A stretch of DNA of 64,000 nucleotides from Pseudomonas sp. AOB-7 (lineage in GTDB: Bacteria > Pseudomonadota > Gammaproteobacteria > Pseudomonadales > Pseudomonadaceae), in NCBI RefSeq assembly GCF_003696305.1, contig NZ_RFFK01000002.1:419736-483735 (forward strand), written 5' to 3'. Of this stretch, positions 1 through 8,137 are shown in pieces; position 1 is the stretch's first letter, and every line of letters begins with the position of its first letter. Below the pieces are notes generated by a model. The model was given only the letters and a program-made list of their open reading frames with translations. It did no database searches and was not told where the DNA came from. The position numbers and the translations under genes were made by a program.

Positions 1-869
1 CCGAGCGGGTGAACGCCGAATGGGCGCACCTCAAGGATGGCCCGAGCACCCTGACCGACGCCGAAGTGGCGCGCGTTGCCGGCCACTTCGTCGACCCGGC
101 CTATCAGGCCCTGAACGACGAAGACGCCCTGCTCGCCCAGCAGGACGCCGAGCACCCGGGCTTCGCCCGCTGGCGCCAGCGCAACACCTTCGCCCACAAG
201 AAGCCCGGCTACGTCGCCGTGACCCTGTCGCTCAAGCCCACCGGCACCGCGCCGGGTGATGTCACCGACAAGCAGCTCGATGCCATCGCCGACCTGGCCG
301 ATCGCTACGCCTTCGGTGAAGTGCGCAACAGCCACAACCAGAACATCATCCTCGCCGACGTCGAACAGCGTCAGCTGCTGACCCTGTGGGGCGAGCTGCG
401 CGAGCAAGGCTTCGCCACGCCGAACGTGGGCCTGCTGACCGACATCATCTGCTGCCCGGGTGGCGATTTCTGCTCGCTGGCCAACGCCAAGTCGATCCCG
501 GTGGCCGAAGCCATTCAGCGTCGTTTCGACGACCTGGACTACCTGTTCGACATCGGCGACATCGACCTGAACATCTCCGGCTGCATGAATGCCTGCGGTC
601 ACCACCACGTCGGCCATATCGGCATCCTCGGCGTGGACAAGAAAGGCCAGGAGTTCTACCAGGTCTCGCTGGGTGGCAGCGCCGGTCGCGAAGCCAGCCT
701 GGCGCAGATTCTCGGCCCGTCCTTCGCTCAGGACGACATGCCGGACGTGATCGACAAGATCATCAAGGTCTACGTCGAGCAACGCACCGAAGAAGAAAGC
801 TTCCTCGATACCTACCGCCGCATCGGTATCGACCCGTTCAAGGAGCGCGTCTATGCAGCGAATCATTAA
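1..869 (+). CDS. cysI: Sulfite/nitrite reductase hemoprotein, C-terminal part (5' end outside window)
   Basis: C-terminal part of a siroheme/4Fe-4S reductase that reduces sulfite to sulfide in cysteine biosynthesis. The reading frame is open to the left edge, so the gene begins upstream and the GTG at 9 is not taken as the start. The cofactor cysteines are visible: a C-x5-C pair at codons 453 and 471 (CPGGDFC) and a C-x3-C pair at codons 582 and 594 (CMNAC), followed by GHHHVGHIG. This is the standard ligand pattern of the sulfite/nitrite reductase family. Its 3' end overlaps the DUF934 gene by 17 nt, so the two are translationally linked. The match to the Pseudomonas cysI (PA1838-type) gene rests on sequence pattern and synteny. 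A nitrite reductase of the same fold is the alternative, but the DUF934 partner favours sulfite. Confidence 0.9.
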   Translation, partial: ERVNAEWAHLKDGPSTLTDAEVARVAGHFVDPAYQALNDEDALLAQQDAEHPGFARWRQRNTFAHKKPGYVAVTLSLKPTGTAPGDVTDKQLDAIADLADRYAFGEVRNSHNQNIILADVEQRQLLTLWGELREQGFATPNVGLLTDIICCPGGDFCSLANAKSIPVAEAIQRRFDDLDYLFDIGDIDLNISGCMNACGHHHVGHIGILGVDKKGQEFYQVSLGGSAGREASLAQILGPSFAQDDMPDVIDKIIKVYVEQRTEEESFLDTYRRIGIDPFKERVYAANH

Positions 870-1350
870 GAACGGCCAGGTGATCGACGAAACCTGGCAC
901 CTGCTGGCCAAGGACGTGACCCTCGACGCCATCCCCAACTGTGACGACATCATCGTTCCGCTGGCGCTGTGGCGCGAGCACGCCCATGCGCTGAAGGCCC
1001 GCGATGGCGGCCTGGGCGTGTGGCTGGAAGCCGGCGACGAAGTTGAGGAAATCGCCGACGATCTCGCGCATTTCCAGGTGATCGCCCTGGACTTCCCGGC
1101 CTTCACCGACGGTCGCCATTCCTCCAGCGCCTACCTGCTACGCACCCGCTACGGCTACACAGGCGAAGTGCGCGCGATCGGCGACGTGCTGCGCGACCAG
1201 CTGTTCGCCCTGCGCCGAGTCGGCTTCGATGCCTTCGCCCTGCGCGCGGACAAAGACCCGTACGACGCGCTCAAGGCCTTCGAAGACTACAGCGAGGTCT
1301 ACCAGGCCTCGGCCGACCAGCCACAACCGCTGTTCCGCCGCCGCGCCTGA
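853..1350 (+). CDS. DUF934 family protein, sulfite reductase partner
   Basis: A 165-residue soluble protein of the DUF934 family, which is nearly always encoded directly after ferredoxin-type sulfite reductase in proteobacteria and is often labelled a probable accessory for sulfite reduction. The sequence has no signal peptide or membrane segment. It contains the family's conserved stretch FPAFTDGRHSSSAYLLRTR near residues 77-95 and RVGFDAF near residue 120. The ATG at 853 lies inside the end of cysI (17-nt overlap), so translation is probably coupled. A strong hairpin terminator follows, so this closes the transcript. The biochemical role is not established, and I infer only that it assists the upstream reductase. 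Confidence 0.85.
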   Translation: MQRIIKNGQVIDETWHLLAKDVTLDAIPNCDDIIVPLALWREHAHALKARDGGLGVWLEAGDEVEEIADDLAHFQVIALDFPAFTDGRHSSSAYLLRTRYGYTGEVRAIGDVLRDQLFALRRVGFDAFALRADKDPYDALKAFEDYSEVYQASADQPQPLFRRRA

Positions 1351-1366
1351 TCGCCGCCGCTTGTAC

Positions 1367-1397
1367 GCAAAAGCCCCGCTATTGGCGGGGCTTTTGC
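1367..1397 (+). terminator. Rho-independent terminator after cysI-DUF934
   Basis: A 13-bp perfect inverted repeat (GCAAAAGCCCCGC / GCGGGGCTTTTGC) with a 5-nt loop lies 17 nt after the DUF934 stop. The A/T ends of the arms supply a short T tract on either strand, so it may also serve leftward transcripts. Confidence 0.85.
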
Positions 1398-1485
1398 GTT
1401 GATGTGGCGCAGCTGCACTCGGCAATGCGCGACGGTGCACCCCGAATTACGGCCGGCCTACCAGCAAGATCCTGCTTCCCTACAC

Positions 1486-2070
1486 CTAGGAACTCGCCCG
1501 CACCGACTCCCAGGCGATCTGCGCCAGGAGTTCGCGACAGGCCCCCAGCTCGCTCTGGCTGCGGCCGGCCAACCAGTTGCGAGCCAGATCCTGGCTCGGG
1601 CCGATCACCACCGCGGCGAAGCAGTCGTCGGCCATGGCCCTGAACACCCCCTGCTGGCGGTACTCGGCCAGTGCCGCGAGAATCCGCGCGAAGTGCAGGC
1701 GATTGGCCTCGCGCAGCGCCTCGCCCATTTCCCCTGCCTCGACCCGACCGCGACTGTGCAGGATGAAGCGCGCCCAGTCCGGATTGGCCACCACCCAATC
1801 GATATAGCTGGTCACCAGCAGCTTGACGCAGGCCTCGGCACTGCCTGCCTTGGCGAAGCCGTGCTCGAGCCGTTCGGCGTACTGCGCGGTGCCGGCCAGG
1901 TACAAGGCACCGATGATGCGCTCCTTGTTGCCGAAGTGGTGATACAGGCTGCCGATGCTGGCGCCGGAACGGTCGCGGATCATCTCGATGGTGGTGGCAT
2001 CGACGCCCTGCTCGGTGAAACAGGCCAGCGCGGCCTGGAGAATCTCGTCTTTACGCGATGGACGGGCCAT
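1486..2070 (-). CDS. TetR/AcrR family transcriptional regulator
   Basis: A 194-residue repressor-type regulator. Residues 1-50 form the TetR helix-turn-helix (MARPSRKDEILQAA, then TTIEMIRDRSGASIGSLYHHFGNKE), ending in the typical YHHFGNKE segment. The remaining 140 residues are helical and would form the ligand pocket and dimer interface. The ligand cannot be read from the sequence. It is transcribed divergently from the small thioesterase-like gene at 2175, and the 104-bp gap contains two adjacent palindromes over a promoter. By the usual rule for this family it probably represses itself and that neighbour. An acyl-CoA or aromatic acid ligand would suit a thioesterase target, but this is inference. 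Confidence 0.88.
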   Translation of the reverse strand: MARPSRKDEILQAALACFTEQGVDATTIEMIRDRSGASIGSLYHHFGNKERIIGALYLAGTAQYAERLEHGFAKAGSAEACVKLLVTSYIDWVVANPDWARFILHSRGRVEAGEMGEALREANRLHFARILAALAEYRQQGVFRAMADDCFAAVVIGPSQDLARNWLAGRSQSELGACRELLAQIAWESVRASS

Positions 2071-2085
2071 GCCACTCCCTGATGA

Positions 2086-2127
2086 CTAGAATATTCTTCT
2101 AGAATTATTTTCTAACGCTCGTATACT
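2086..2127 (+). promoter_or_regulatory. Candidate TetR operator overlapping the thioesterase promoter
   Basis: Two palindromes sit back to back: AGAATATTCT at 2088-2097 and TTCTAGAA at 2097-2104, followed by further AT-rich sequence in an otherwise GC-rich region. A good -10 element, TATACT, lies at 2122-2127, so the palindromes occupy the -35 zone of the rightward promoter. This is where a TetR dimer would block polymerase. Binding is inferred from position and symmetry only. Confidence 0.6.
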
Positions 2128-2174
2128 GCCCCGGCGCGCGCTCATCTTCAATCGCAAACCCGCAGGAGACAGTC

Positions 2175-2612
2175 ATGAGTCAGATGTTGCAGATGTTCCA
2201 GCAAGCCGGCCCGGCGCAGTTCAGCGCACTGATCGGCCAGGTCGCCCCCTACTTCGCCAGCATCGCCCCGCAGATGGTCGAGCTGCGCCCCGGCTATGCC
2301 GAGCTGACCTTCCCCAAGCGTCGCGAGGTGCTCAACCATATCGGCACGGTGCACGCCATCGCCCTGTGCAACGCCGCCGAGCTGGCCGCCGGCAGCATGA
2401 CCGACGCCTCGATCCCGGCCGGCTGTCGCTGGATTCCCAAGGGCATGACGGTGGAGTACCTGGCCAAGGCCGACGGCGATATCCGCGCCGTGGCCGACGG
2501 CAGCGCGCTGGACTGGAGCCAGCTCGGCGACATCAAGGTGCCGGTGCTGGCCTATGTCGGCGACAAGCCGGTGTTTCGCGCGGAAATCACCATGTACGTC
2601 AGCCGGGCGTGA
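2175..2612 (+). CDS. Hotdog-fold protein (PaaI/DUF4442-like thioesterase family)
   Basis: A 145-residue cytosolic protein with the pattern of the DUF4442/PaaI-type hotdog family: a lead helix (MSQMLQMFQQ), then VELRPGYAELTFPKRREVLNHIGTVHAIALCNAAE, where the helix after NHIGTVHA is the central hotdog helix. An Asn/His-rich segment (LNHIGTVHA) occupies the place of the catalytic region in PaaI-like acyl-CoA thioesterases. The substrate is unknown, and some family members may not be enzymes. A good Shine-Dalgarno (GCAGGAGAC) precedes the ATG. It is expressed from the promoter overlapped by the TetR palindromes, so the neighbouring regulator probably controls it. Confidence 0.75.
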   Translation: MSQMLQMFQQAGPAQFSALIGQVAPYFASIAPQMVELRPGYAELTFPKRREVLNHIGTVHAIALCNAAELAAGSMTDASIPAGCRWIPKGMTVEYLAKADGDIRAVADGSALDWSQLGDIKVPVLAYVGDKPVFRAEITMYVSRA

Positions 2613-2617
2613 AACGC

Positions 2618-2642
2618 AGAGGCCCGTCGAAGGCGGGCCTCT
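2618..2642. terminator. Bidirectional hairpin between convergent genes
   Basis: Perfect 9-bp arms AGAGGCCCG / CGGGCCTCT with a 7-nt loop lie in the 33-bp gap between the convergent thioesterase and reductase genes. There is no T run, so termination strength is uncertain. Confidence 0.6.
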
Positions 2643-2645
2643 CGC

Positions 2646-3635
2646 TCAATCCAGCCGCACCAGCACGCGGCCGACCATGCCGCCAGCGAGTATCCGCTCG
2701 ATGGCCGCCGGCAACTCTTGCAGGGCGACTTCCTGGCACAACGCCGAGAGATCGAGCTTCCACTGCAGCGACAGCTTGTCCCACATCGACGCCTTGACCA
2801 CCAGCGGCAGCTCCACCGAATCCACGCCAAGCAGGTTGACCCCGCGCAGGATGAACGGCAGCACGCTGGCCTGGAAGCCGACGCCGGCGGTCAGCCCGCA
2901 GCACGCCACGCTGCCGCTATGACGCAGGGACTTGACCACATTGAACAGGATATCGCCGCCCACGGTGTCCACCGCCGCCGCCCAGCGCTCCTTGAGCAAC
3001 GGCCGCTCAATCCCCTGCAGCAGCTCTTCGCGGCTGACGATCTCGTCGGCGCCGAGACCACGCAGGAATTCGCCCTGCTCGGCCTTGCCGGTGGCGGCCG
3101 CGACCCGGTAGCCCAGCGCCTTCAACAGCACCACGGCGATACTGCCGACCCCGCCGGTGGCGCCGGTAACCAGCGCAGTGCCGGCCTCGGGGGTGACGCC
3201 GGCCTGCTCCAGCTTGTCCACGCACAGGGCGGCGGTGAGGCCGGCGGTGCCGAGGATCATCGCCTCGCGCAGGGACAGGCCCTGCGGACGCTTGATCGCC
3301 CAGGCCGCCGGTACGCGAATGTACTGGCCGAAACCGCCGGCGGTGTTCATGCCCAGGTCGTAACCGGTGACTATCACCTCGTCGCCGGGGGCGAACTCGG
3401 CGACGGCGGACACTTCCACCACGCCGGCAGCGTCGATGCCCGGCGTGTGCGGATAGGCTTTGGTGACGCCACGGTTGCCGCTGGCCGACAGCGCGTCCTT
3501 GTAATTGAGCGAGGAATAGCGCACGCGGATCAGCAGCTCGCCAGCGGGCAGCTCCTCAATCCGCCGCGCCACCACCTGGCGTTGAAAACCGCCATCGGCG
3601 CCTTCGCTGACCAGCAAGGCCTTGAATTCAGTCAT
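2646..3635 (-). CDS. acuI: Acrylyl-CoA reductase (AcuI/YhdH family quinone oxidoreductase-like)
   Basis: A 329-residue medium-chain dehydrogenase/reductase of the YhdH/AcuI type, which reduces acrylyl-CoA to propionyl-CoA with NADPH in characterised members. The N-terminal GroES-like half includes RYSSLNYKDALSASG. The Rossmann half carries the nucleotide loop GATGGVGSIAV. There are no catalytic zinc ligands, as expected for this subfamily. A GTG three nt upstream is also open, but the ATG at 3635 is well placed behind AGGAG. It lies 36 nt downstream of sohB on the same strand, as in other pseudomonads, probably as a short operon. The symbol rests on family resemblance; another enoyl-type substrate is possible. 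Confidence 0.8.
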   Translation of the reverse strand: MTEFKALLVSEGADGGFQRQVVARRIEELPAGELLIRVRYSSLNYKDALSASGNRGVTKAYPHTPGIDAAGVVEVSAVAEFAPGDEVIVTGYDLGMNTAGGFGQYIRVPAAWAIKRPQGLSLREAMILGTAGLTAALCVDKLEQAGVTPEAGTALVTGATGGVGSIAVVLLKALGYRVAAATGKAEQGEFLRGLGADEIVSREELLQGIERPLLKERWAAAVDTVGGDILFNVVKSLRHSGSVACCGLTAGVGFQASVLPFILRGVNLLGVDSVELPLVVKASMWDKLSLQWKLDLSALCQEVALQELPAAIERILAGGMVGRVLVRLD

Positions 3636-3671
3636 CACCTTCTCCTCTTGTCGTTGTTCGGTGGCGTGCTC

Positions 3672-4691
3672 TTACCAGAAGCGCTGCTGATTGAGTCTGC
3701 TCAGCCAGGTCAGCACGAAGCGGTCCAGGGCCATGCTGGCAGCCAGCCCCACACGCTCCTGAAGGCTCTTCTTGTGGGCGAAATGCAGGTGGAACAGCTC
3801 GGCCTCGGCGGCGCGCTCGGCCAGGTACTGGTCGCTGGTCTTCAGTTCGTCCACCAGCAGGCGCTCCTGGGCGGACAGGCCCAGCCAGACCTCGCCGGTG
3901 GCGATGGCGTCGATATCCAGTTGCGGGCGGTAACGGGCGACGAAGCCCTTGAACAGCTCATGGGTGGTTTCCAGGTCTTCCTGGAACTTCTCCCGGCCTT
4001 TTTCGGTGTTCTCGCCGAACACGGTCAGGGTGCGCTTGTACTCGCCGGCGGTGAGCACCTCGAAATCGATGTCGTGCTTCTTCAGCAGGCGATGCACGTT
4101 GGGCAGCTGTGCCACCACGCCGATGGAACCGAGGATGGCGAACGGCGCGGCGAGAATCCTCTGGCCGATGCAGGCCATCATGTAGCCGCCGCTGGCCGCC
4201 ACCTTGTCGACGCAGACGGTGAGCGGGATCCCGGCCTCGCGAATGCGCACCAACTGCGAGGAAGCCAGGCCATAGCTGTGCACCATGCCGCCGCCGCTTT
4301 CCAGGCGCAGCACCACCTCGTCCGAGGCCTTGGCCAGCGACAGCAGCGCGGTCACCTCATGGCGCAGGTGATCGGTGGCCGAGGCCTTGATATCGCCGTC
4401 GAAGTCCAGCACGAACACCCGCGGCTTGCTCGGCGGATGTTTCTTCTCCTGCTTGGCCGCCTTGGCCTCGGCCTTGCGCGCGGCCTTGAGCTGGTCCTTG
4501 TGCAGCACGCTGTGCTCCAGGCGCTCGCGCAGATCCTTGTAGAAGTCGTTGAGCTTGTGCACCTGCAACTGGCCGCTGCTGCGCCGGCCCTTGCCGCGCG
4601 TAGCGGTGACCGCCGCCAGCGCCAGGACGATGGCGACCACCAGGGTCAGGATTTTCGCCAGAAAGCCGACGTACTCGCTAAGAAACTCCAC
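3672..4691 (-). CDS. sohB: Inner-membrane serine peptidase SohB (family S49)
   Basis: A 339-residue signal-peptide-peptidase-like protease. An N-terminal membrane anchor spans residues 7-29 (VGFLAKILTLVVAIVLALAAV). A charged, Lys/Ala-rich stretch of about 60 residues follows, then the S49 catalytic domain. The Ser/Lys dyad is visible as S167 in KVAASGGYMMA and K219 in GEYKRTLTVFGE. The chosen GTG at 4691 is preceded by a GGGGG Shine-Dalgarno; the frame stays open further upstream, but that would put about 50 charged residues before the anchor, which is implausible. It probably degrades membrane or signal peptides in the periplasm. acuI follows on the same strand. Confidence 0.88.
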   Translation of the reverse strand: MEFLSEYVGFLAKILTLVVAIVLALAAVTATRGKGRRSSGQLQVHKLNDFYKDLRERLEHSVLHKDQLKAARKAEAKAAKQEKKHPPSKPRVFVLDFDGDIKASATDHLRHEVTALLSLAKASDEVVLRLESGGGMVHSYGLASSQLVRIREAGIPLTVCVDKVAASGGYMMACIGQRILAAPFAILGSIGVVAQLPNVHRLLKKHDIDFEVLTAGEYKRTLTVFGENTEKGREKFQEDLETTHELFKGFVARYRPQLDIDAIATGEVWLGLSAQERLLVDELKTSDQYLAERAAEAELFHLHFAHKKSLQERVGLAASMALDRFVLTWLSRLNQQRFW

Positions 4692-4826
4692 AGATCCCCC
4701 TTGGACAATGCGGCGGCGCCGAGGCGCGCAAAGGCTCAAGCATACCGGCGCCATCGGCCGACGGCCAAGCGCGACGAAGGTCGACGGGCACCGCACAGCG
4801 GATTCAAACAAGCGTATGTTTTTTCG

Positions 4827-4855
4827 TTGACAGCCCCCGAGCTTCCTCATACCCT
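4827..4855 (+). promoter_or_regulatory. Sigma-70 promoter for the histidine phosphatase gene
   Basis: A perfect -35 TTGACA at 4827-4832 is followed after 17 nt by a weak -10 TACCCT at 4850-4855. It lies 36 nt before the GTG start of the histidine phosphatase gene. Confidence 0.45.
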
Positions 4856-4890
4856 CGCGGAACTTTCAACGCGCCGGGACCGAAACGGAC

Positions 4891-5589
4891 GTGGGCAGCA
4901 TTTACCTGATTCGACATGGCCAGGCCTCATTCGGCGCGGACGACTACGATGTCCTGTCTGCCACCGGCGTGCGCCAGGCCGAAGTATTGGGCGAGCACCT
5001 GAATCAGCTCGGCATTGTCTTCGATCGCTGCGTCAGCGGCAGCCTGCGCCGCCAGCAGCATACCGCCAATGCCGCGTTGCAGCGCATGAGCGACGCCCCG
5101 CCGCTGGACATCGACGCGGCCTTCAACGAGTTCGACGCCGATGCGGTCATCCGCGCCCTGCTCCCCGGCATCCTGCCCGAAGAACCCGAGGCCCTGCATA
5201 TCCTGCGTAACGGCGCGCAGAACCGTGCCGAGTTCCAGCGCCTGTTCTCCAAGTTGATCGCCCGCTGGGTTTGCGGCGAGTACGAGCAGCCCGGTCTGCA
5301 GAGCTGGCAGGCCTACGTCGAGCAGGTCGAAGGCGGCCTGACCCGCATCCTCGAGCAGGCCCGGAGCAAACAGAACATCGCCGTGTTCACCTCCGGCGGC
5401 ACCATCACCGCCCTACTCCGGTTGATCACCGGCGTACCGGCGGACAAGGCCTTCGAACTGAATTGGCAAATCGTCAACACCTCGCTCAGCCAGCTGAAGT
5501 TCCGCGGCAGTGAGGTGAGTCTGGCTTCCTTCAACAGCCATGTGCATCTGCAGCTGCTGAAGGCGCCGGAGCTCATCACCTACCGATGA
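4891..5589 (+). CDS. Histidine phosphatase family protein (phosphoglycerate mutase-like)
   Basis: A 232-residue protein of the histidine phosphatase superfamily. The phospho-accepting His is in the N-terminal motif IYLIRHGQAS, and the second Arg/His half of the site is in FTSGGTITALLRL near residues 170-182. It starts with GTG; the RHG motif begins only seven residues in, so no later start is possible. Family members dephosphorylate small phosphometabolites, proteins or sugar phosphates, and the sequence does not fix the substrate. It is followed after 57 nt by an SCP2 sterol carrier gene on the same strand. The sohB-phosphatase-SCP2-phosphotransferase-SDR order is as I remember it in P. aeruginosa, which suggests a link to lipid or CoA metabolism, but this is only contextual. 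Confidence 0.82.
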   Translation: MGSIYLIRHGQASFGADDYDVLSATGVRQAEVLGEHLNQLGIVFDRCVSGSLRRQQHTANAALQRMSDAPPLDIDAAFNEFDADAVIRALLPGILPEEPEALHILRNGAQNRAEFQRLFSKLIARWVCGEYEQPGLQSWQAYVEQVEGGLTRILEQARSKQNIAVFTSGGTITALLRLITGVPADKAFELNWQIVNTSLSQLKFRGSEVSLASFNSHVHLQLLKAPELITYR

Positions 5590-5646
5590 GTTTTGGCCCA
5601 CTGCGGCCGCAAGGCTGCGCGAAAAACCTGAAAAAAGGATAAGACC

Positions 5647-5958
5647 ATGAGCGTTGCTGACATCGTCCAAACCATGCAATCCAAGTTCAACGCCAGCGCC
5701 GCCGCCGGCCTGGATCTGGTGTTCCAGTTCAATATCGAAGACGGCGAGAACTACGCGCTGATCGTCAAGGACGGCACCTGCGCCGTCGAGCAAGGCGACA
5801 ACCCGAACGCCAACGTGACCCTGATCATGGACAGCGAAACCCTCAAGGGCATCACCAGCGGCGAAACCGACGGCATGCAGGCCTTCATGGCCGGCAAGCT
5901 GCGCGCCGAAGGCGACATGATGCTGGCGATGAAGCTGGGCGAACTGTTCCCGGTCTAA
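5647..5958 (+). CDS. SCP2 sterol-binding domain protein
   Basis: A 103-residue single-domain protein of the SCP2 family: the N-terminal helix MSVADIVQTMQSKFN, the strand segment DLVFQFNIEDGENYALIVKDG, and the C-terminal hydrophobic pocket region SGETDGMQAFMAGKLRAEGDMMLAMKL. Bacterial SCP2 proteins bind fatty acyl or other hydrophobic ligands non-covalently in the cytosol, and the ligand here is unknown. An AAGGAT Shine-Dalgarno lies upstream. A strong terminator 27 nt after the stop closes the unit. Confidence 0.88.
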   Translation: MSVADIVQTMQSKFNASAAAGLDLVFQFNIEDGENYALIVKDGTCAVEQGDNPNANVTLIMDSETLKGITSGETDGMQAFMAGKLRAEGDMMLAMKLGELFPV

Positions 5959-5985
5959 GCGTCTAGGCTGACCGTGGCACAGACG

Positions 5986-6015
5986 AAACCGGAGTCCTTG
6001 GGCTCCGGTTTTTTT
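5986..6015 (+). terminator. Rho-independent terminator after SCP2 gene
   Basis: Arms AAACCGGAG / CTCCGGTTT with an 8-nt loop, then a run of T residues to 6015: a classical intrinsic terminator. Confidence 0.9.
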
Positions 6016-6093
6016 ATGCGCAACCGCCGCCTGCGGGCGAATCAGGCAGCTTGATTGTGGTGCAACACGCCCGCCTATAACGGCGCGTATTGC

Positions 6094-6122
6094 TTGTGAC
6101 GGTTCGGGCGCAGCATTAGATT
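6094..6122 (+). promoter_or_regulatory. Sigma-70 promoter for the phosphotransferase-SDR pair
   Basis: -35 TTGTGA at 6094-6099, a 17-nt spacer and -10 TAGATT at 6117-6122, about 44 nt ahead of the ATG at 6166. Confidence 0.6.
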
Positions 6123-6165
6123 AGCCAATTATCTAGGGCACCCATCATAAGTAGAAGGGATAAGC

Positions 6166-7233
6166 ATGGCGCTCACCGACCAATCCACCCGCATCCGCGC
6201 AGGCGAAGAACTCGACGCCGCCGTCATCGACGCCTATCTCAAGGCCCATATTCCCGGCCTGAGCGGCGCAGCGAAGATCAGCCAGTTCCCTGGCGGCGCC
6301 TCGAACCTGACCTACCTGATCGAGTATCCGCAGCAGGAGTTCGTCCTGCGCCGCCCGCCATTCGGCCACAAGGCCAAGTCGGCGCACGACATGGGCCGCG
6401 AGTACCGCATCCTCAACCAACTCAATGCCGGTTTCCCCTACTGCCCCAAGGCCTACGTGCACTGCACCGACGAGTCGGTGATCGGCGCCGAGTTCTACGT
6501 GATGGAACGGGTCAAGGGCATCATCCTGCGCTCGGAGATGCCGGCCGAGCTGAACTTCTCGCCCGAGCAGACCCGCGCGCTGTGCAAGAGCTTTATCGAC
6601 AAGCTGGTCGAGCTGCACAACGTCGACTACAACGCCTGCGGTCTCGGCGACCTGGGCAAGCCGGAAGGCTATGTGGAGCGCCAGATCGGCGGCTGGATCA
6701 GCCGTTACGAGAAGGCCCTGACCCCCGATGCGCCCACCTGGGAGCCGGTCAAGGCCTGGCTGCGCGACAAGATGCCGGCCGACCACCACAAGCCGGGCAT
6801 CGTGCACAACGACTACCGCTTCGACAACGTGATTCTCGACCCGAACAACCCGATGCAGATCATCGGCGTGCTCGACTGGGAAATGACCACTATCGGCGAC
6901 CCGCTGATGGACCTGGGCAACACCCTGGCCTACTGGATCGAGGCCGACGACCCGGCGCCGGTGCAACTGATGCGCCGCCAGCCGAGCAACGCCCCCGGCA
7001 TGCTCACCCGCCAGCAGTTCGTCGACTATTACGCCGAGCAGGCCGGCATCGAGATCAAGAGCTTCGACTTCTATTACACCTACGGCCTGTTCCGCCTGGC
7101 CGGCATCGTCCAGCAGATCTACTACCGCTTCTACCATGGCCAGACCCAGGACAAGCGTTTCGCCCAGTTCATTCAGATGAACAAGCTGCTGGAGCAGATG
7201 AGCCTGCAGGTCATCGGCAAATCCACTCTCTAA
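6166..7233 (+). CDS. Phosphotransferase family protein (APH/ACAD10-like kinase fold)
   Basis: A 355-residue protein kinase-like fold enzyme of the aminoglycoside phosphotransferase (APH) superfamily, close in style to the N-terminal domain of ACAD10-type proteins. Visible motifs: the glycine-rich ATP loop region FPGGASNLTYLI at about residues 42-53, the ATP-lysine region VLRRPPFG, the catalytic loop HNDYRFDNVI near residue 215, and the metal-binding Asp in GVLDWEMTTIGDP. Family members often phosphorylate hydroxyacyl-CoA or other small molecules; antibiotic resistance is not implied. It lies 16 nt upstream of an SDR gene, so the two probably form an operon that could act on one hydroxyl-bearing substrate (inference). 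Confidence 0.8.
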   Translation: MALTDQSTRIRAGEELDAAVIDAYLKAHIPGLSGAAKISQFPGGASNLTYLIEYPQQEFVLRRPPFGHKAKSAHDMGREYRILNQLNAGFPYCPKAYVHCTDESVIGAEFYVMERVKGIILRSEMPAELNFSPEQTRALCKSFIDKLVELHNVDYNACGLGDLGKPEGYVERQIGGWISRYEKALTPDAPTWEPVKAWLRDKMPADHHKPGIVHNDYRFDNVILDPNNPMQIIGVLDWEMTTIGDPLMDLGNTLAYWIEADDPAPVQLMRRQPSNAPGMLTRQQFVDYYAEQAGIEIKSFDFYYTYGLFRLAGIVQQIYYRFYHGQTQDKRFAQFIQMNKLLEQMSLQVIGKSTL

Positions 7234-7249
7234 CCCCGGGGTAATCACA

Positions 7250-8017
7250 ATGTCCAAGACCCAACTGTTCGACCTCGACGGCAAGATCGCCTTCGTTTCC
7301 GGCGCCAGCCGCGGCATCGGCGAGGCCATCGCCAAGCTGCTGGCCCAGCAAGGCGCGCACGTGATCGTCTCCAGCCGCAAGCTCGAGGGCTGCCAGGCCG
7401 TGGCCGACGCCATCGTGGCCGATGGCGGCAAGGCCACCGCCATCGCCTGCCACATCGGCGAGATGGAGCAGATCGCCAGCGTCTTCGCGCAGATCAAGGA
7501 GCAGTTCGGCCGCCTCGACATCCTGGTCAACAACGCCGCCACCAACCCGCAGTTCTGCAACGTGCTGGATACCGACCTCGGCGCCTTCCAGAAGACCGTG
7601 GACGTGAATATCCGCGGCTACTACTTCATGTCCATCGAGGGCGGCAAGCTGATGAAGGCGGGCGGCGGCGGCTCGATCATCAATGTCGCCTCGATCAACG
7701 GTGTCTCGCCCGGCGAGTTCCAGGGCATCTACTCGGTGACCAAGGCCGCGGTGATCAGCATGACCAAGGTGTTCGCCAAGGAGTGCGCGCAGTTCGGCAT
7801 CCGCTGCAACGCTCTGCTGCCGGGCCTGACCGACACCAAGTTCGCCTCGGCACTGACCAAGAACGACGCCATTCTCAACATGGCGCTGCAGCGTATTCCG
7901 CTCAAGCGCGTGGCCGACCCCAGCGAAATGGCCGGCGCGGTGCTGTACCTGGCCAGCGCAGCGTCCAGCTACACCACCGGCGTGGCGCTCAACGTCGACG
8001 GCGGCTTCCTCTCCTGA
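7250..8017 (+). CDS. Short-chain dehydrogenase/reductase (SDR)
   Basis: A 255-residue classical SDR. The NAD(P)-binding TGxxxGxG variant reads SGASRGIGEAIA at about residues 17-28. The NNAAT motif is near residue 93. The catalytic Ser is in IINVASINGVSPG, and the YxxxK pair is YSVTK near residue 163. The C-terminal YTTGVALNVDGGF is typical. The acid-free SSRKLEG after the second strand leaves NAD versus NADP preference open. It shares a transcript with the upstream phosphotransferase and ends at a good terminator. The substrate is not identifiable from the sequence. Confidence 0.85.
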   Translation: MSKTQLFDLDGKIAFVSGASRGIGEAIAKLLAQQGAHVIVSSRKLEGCQAVADAIVADGGKATAIACHIGEMEQIASVFAQIKEQFGRLDILVNNAATNPQFCNVLDTDLGAFQKTVDVNIRGYYFMSIEGGKLMKAGGGGSIINVASINGVSPGEFQGIYSVTKAAVISMTKVFAKECAQFGIRCNALLPGLTDTKFASALTKNDAILNMALQRIPLKRVADPSEMAGAVLYLASAASSYTTGVALNVDGGFLS

Positions 8018-8038
8018 GGTCAAGCGGCATAAACGACG

Positions 8039-8061
8039 AAGGCACCCTAGGGTGCCTTTTT
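8039..8061 (+). terminator. Rho-independent terminator after SDR gene
   Basis: Arms AAGGCACCC / GGGTGCCTT separated by 2 nt, then TTTT; it lies 22 nt past the stop codon. Confidence 0.9.
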
Positions 8062-8137
8062 GCTTTGTAGGATATTTCGCTCTCCTCTCCCGCCCTTCGG
8101 ACACCCTCCGGGTCGCCAAATGGCCGCAAAGCGGCCG

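Noticed and set aside
2718..5210. Very long open frame on the plus strand opposite the reductase and sohB (and similar ones at 10870-12486, 13210-15195, 32746-35172, 40339-42198, 51008-54100 and 55554-57749)
   Set aside because: These lie exactly opposite well-recognised genes. They are His/Gln/Leu/Ala-rich, lack any domain, and arise because GC-rich codons of the real gene rarely give stops on the other strand.
6166..7233. Aminoglycoside resistance kinase
   Set aside because: The APH fold is shared by many metabolic kinases. Pairing with an SDR and conserved chromosomal position argue for metabolism, not resistance.
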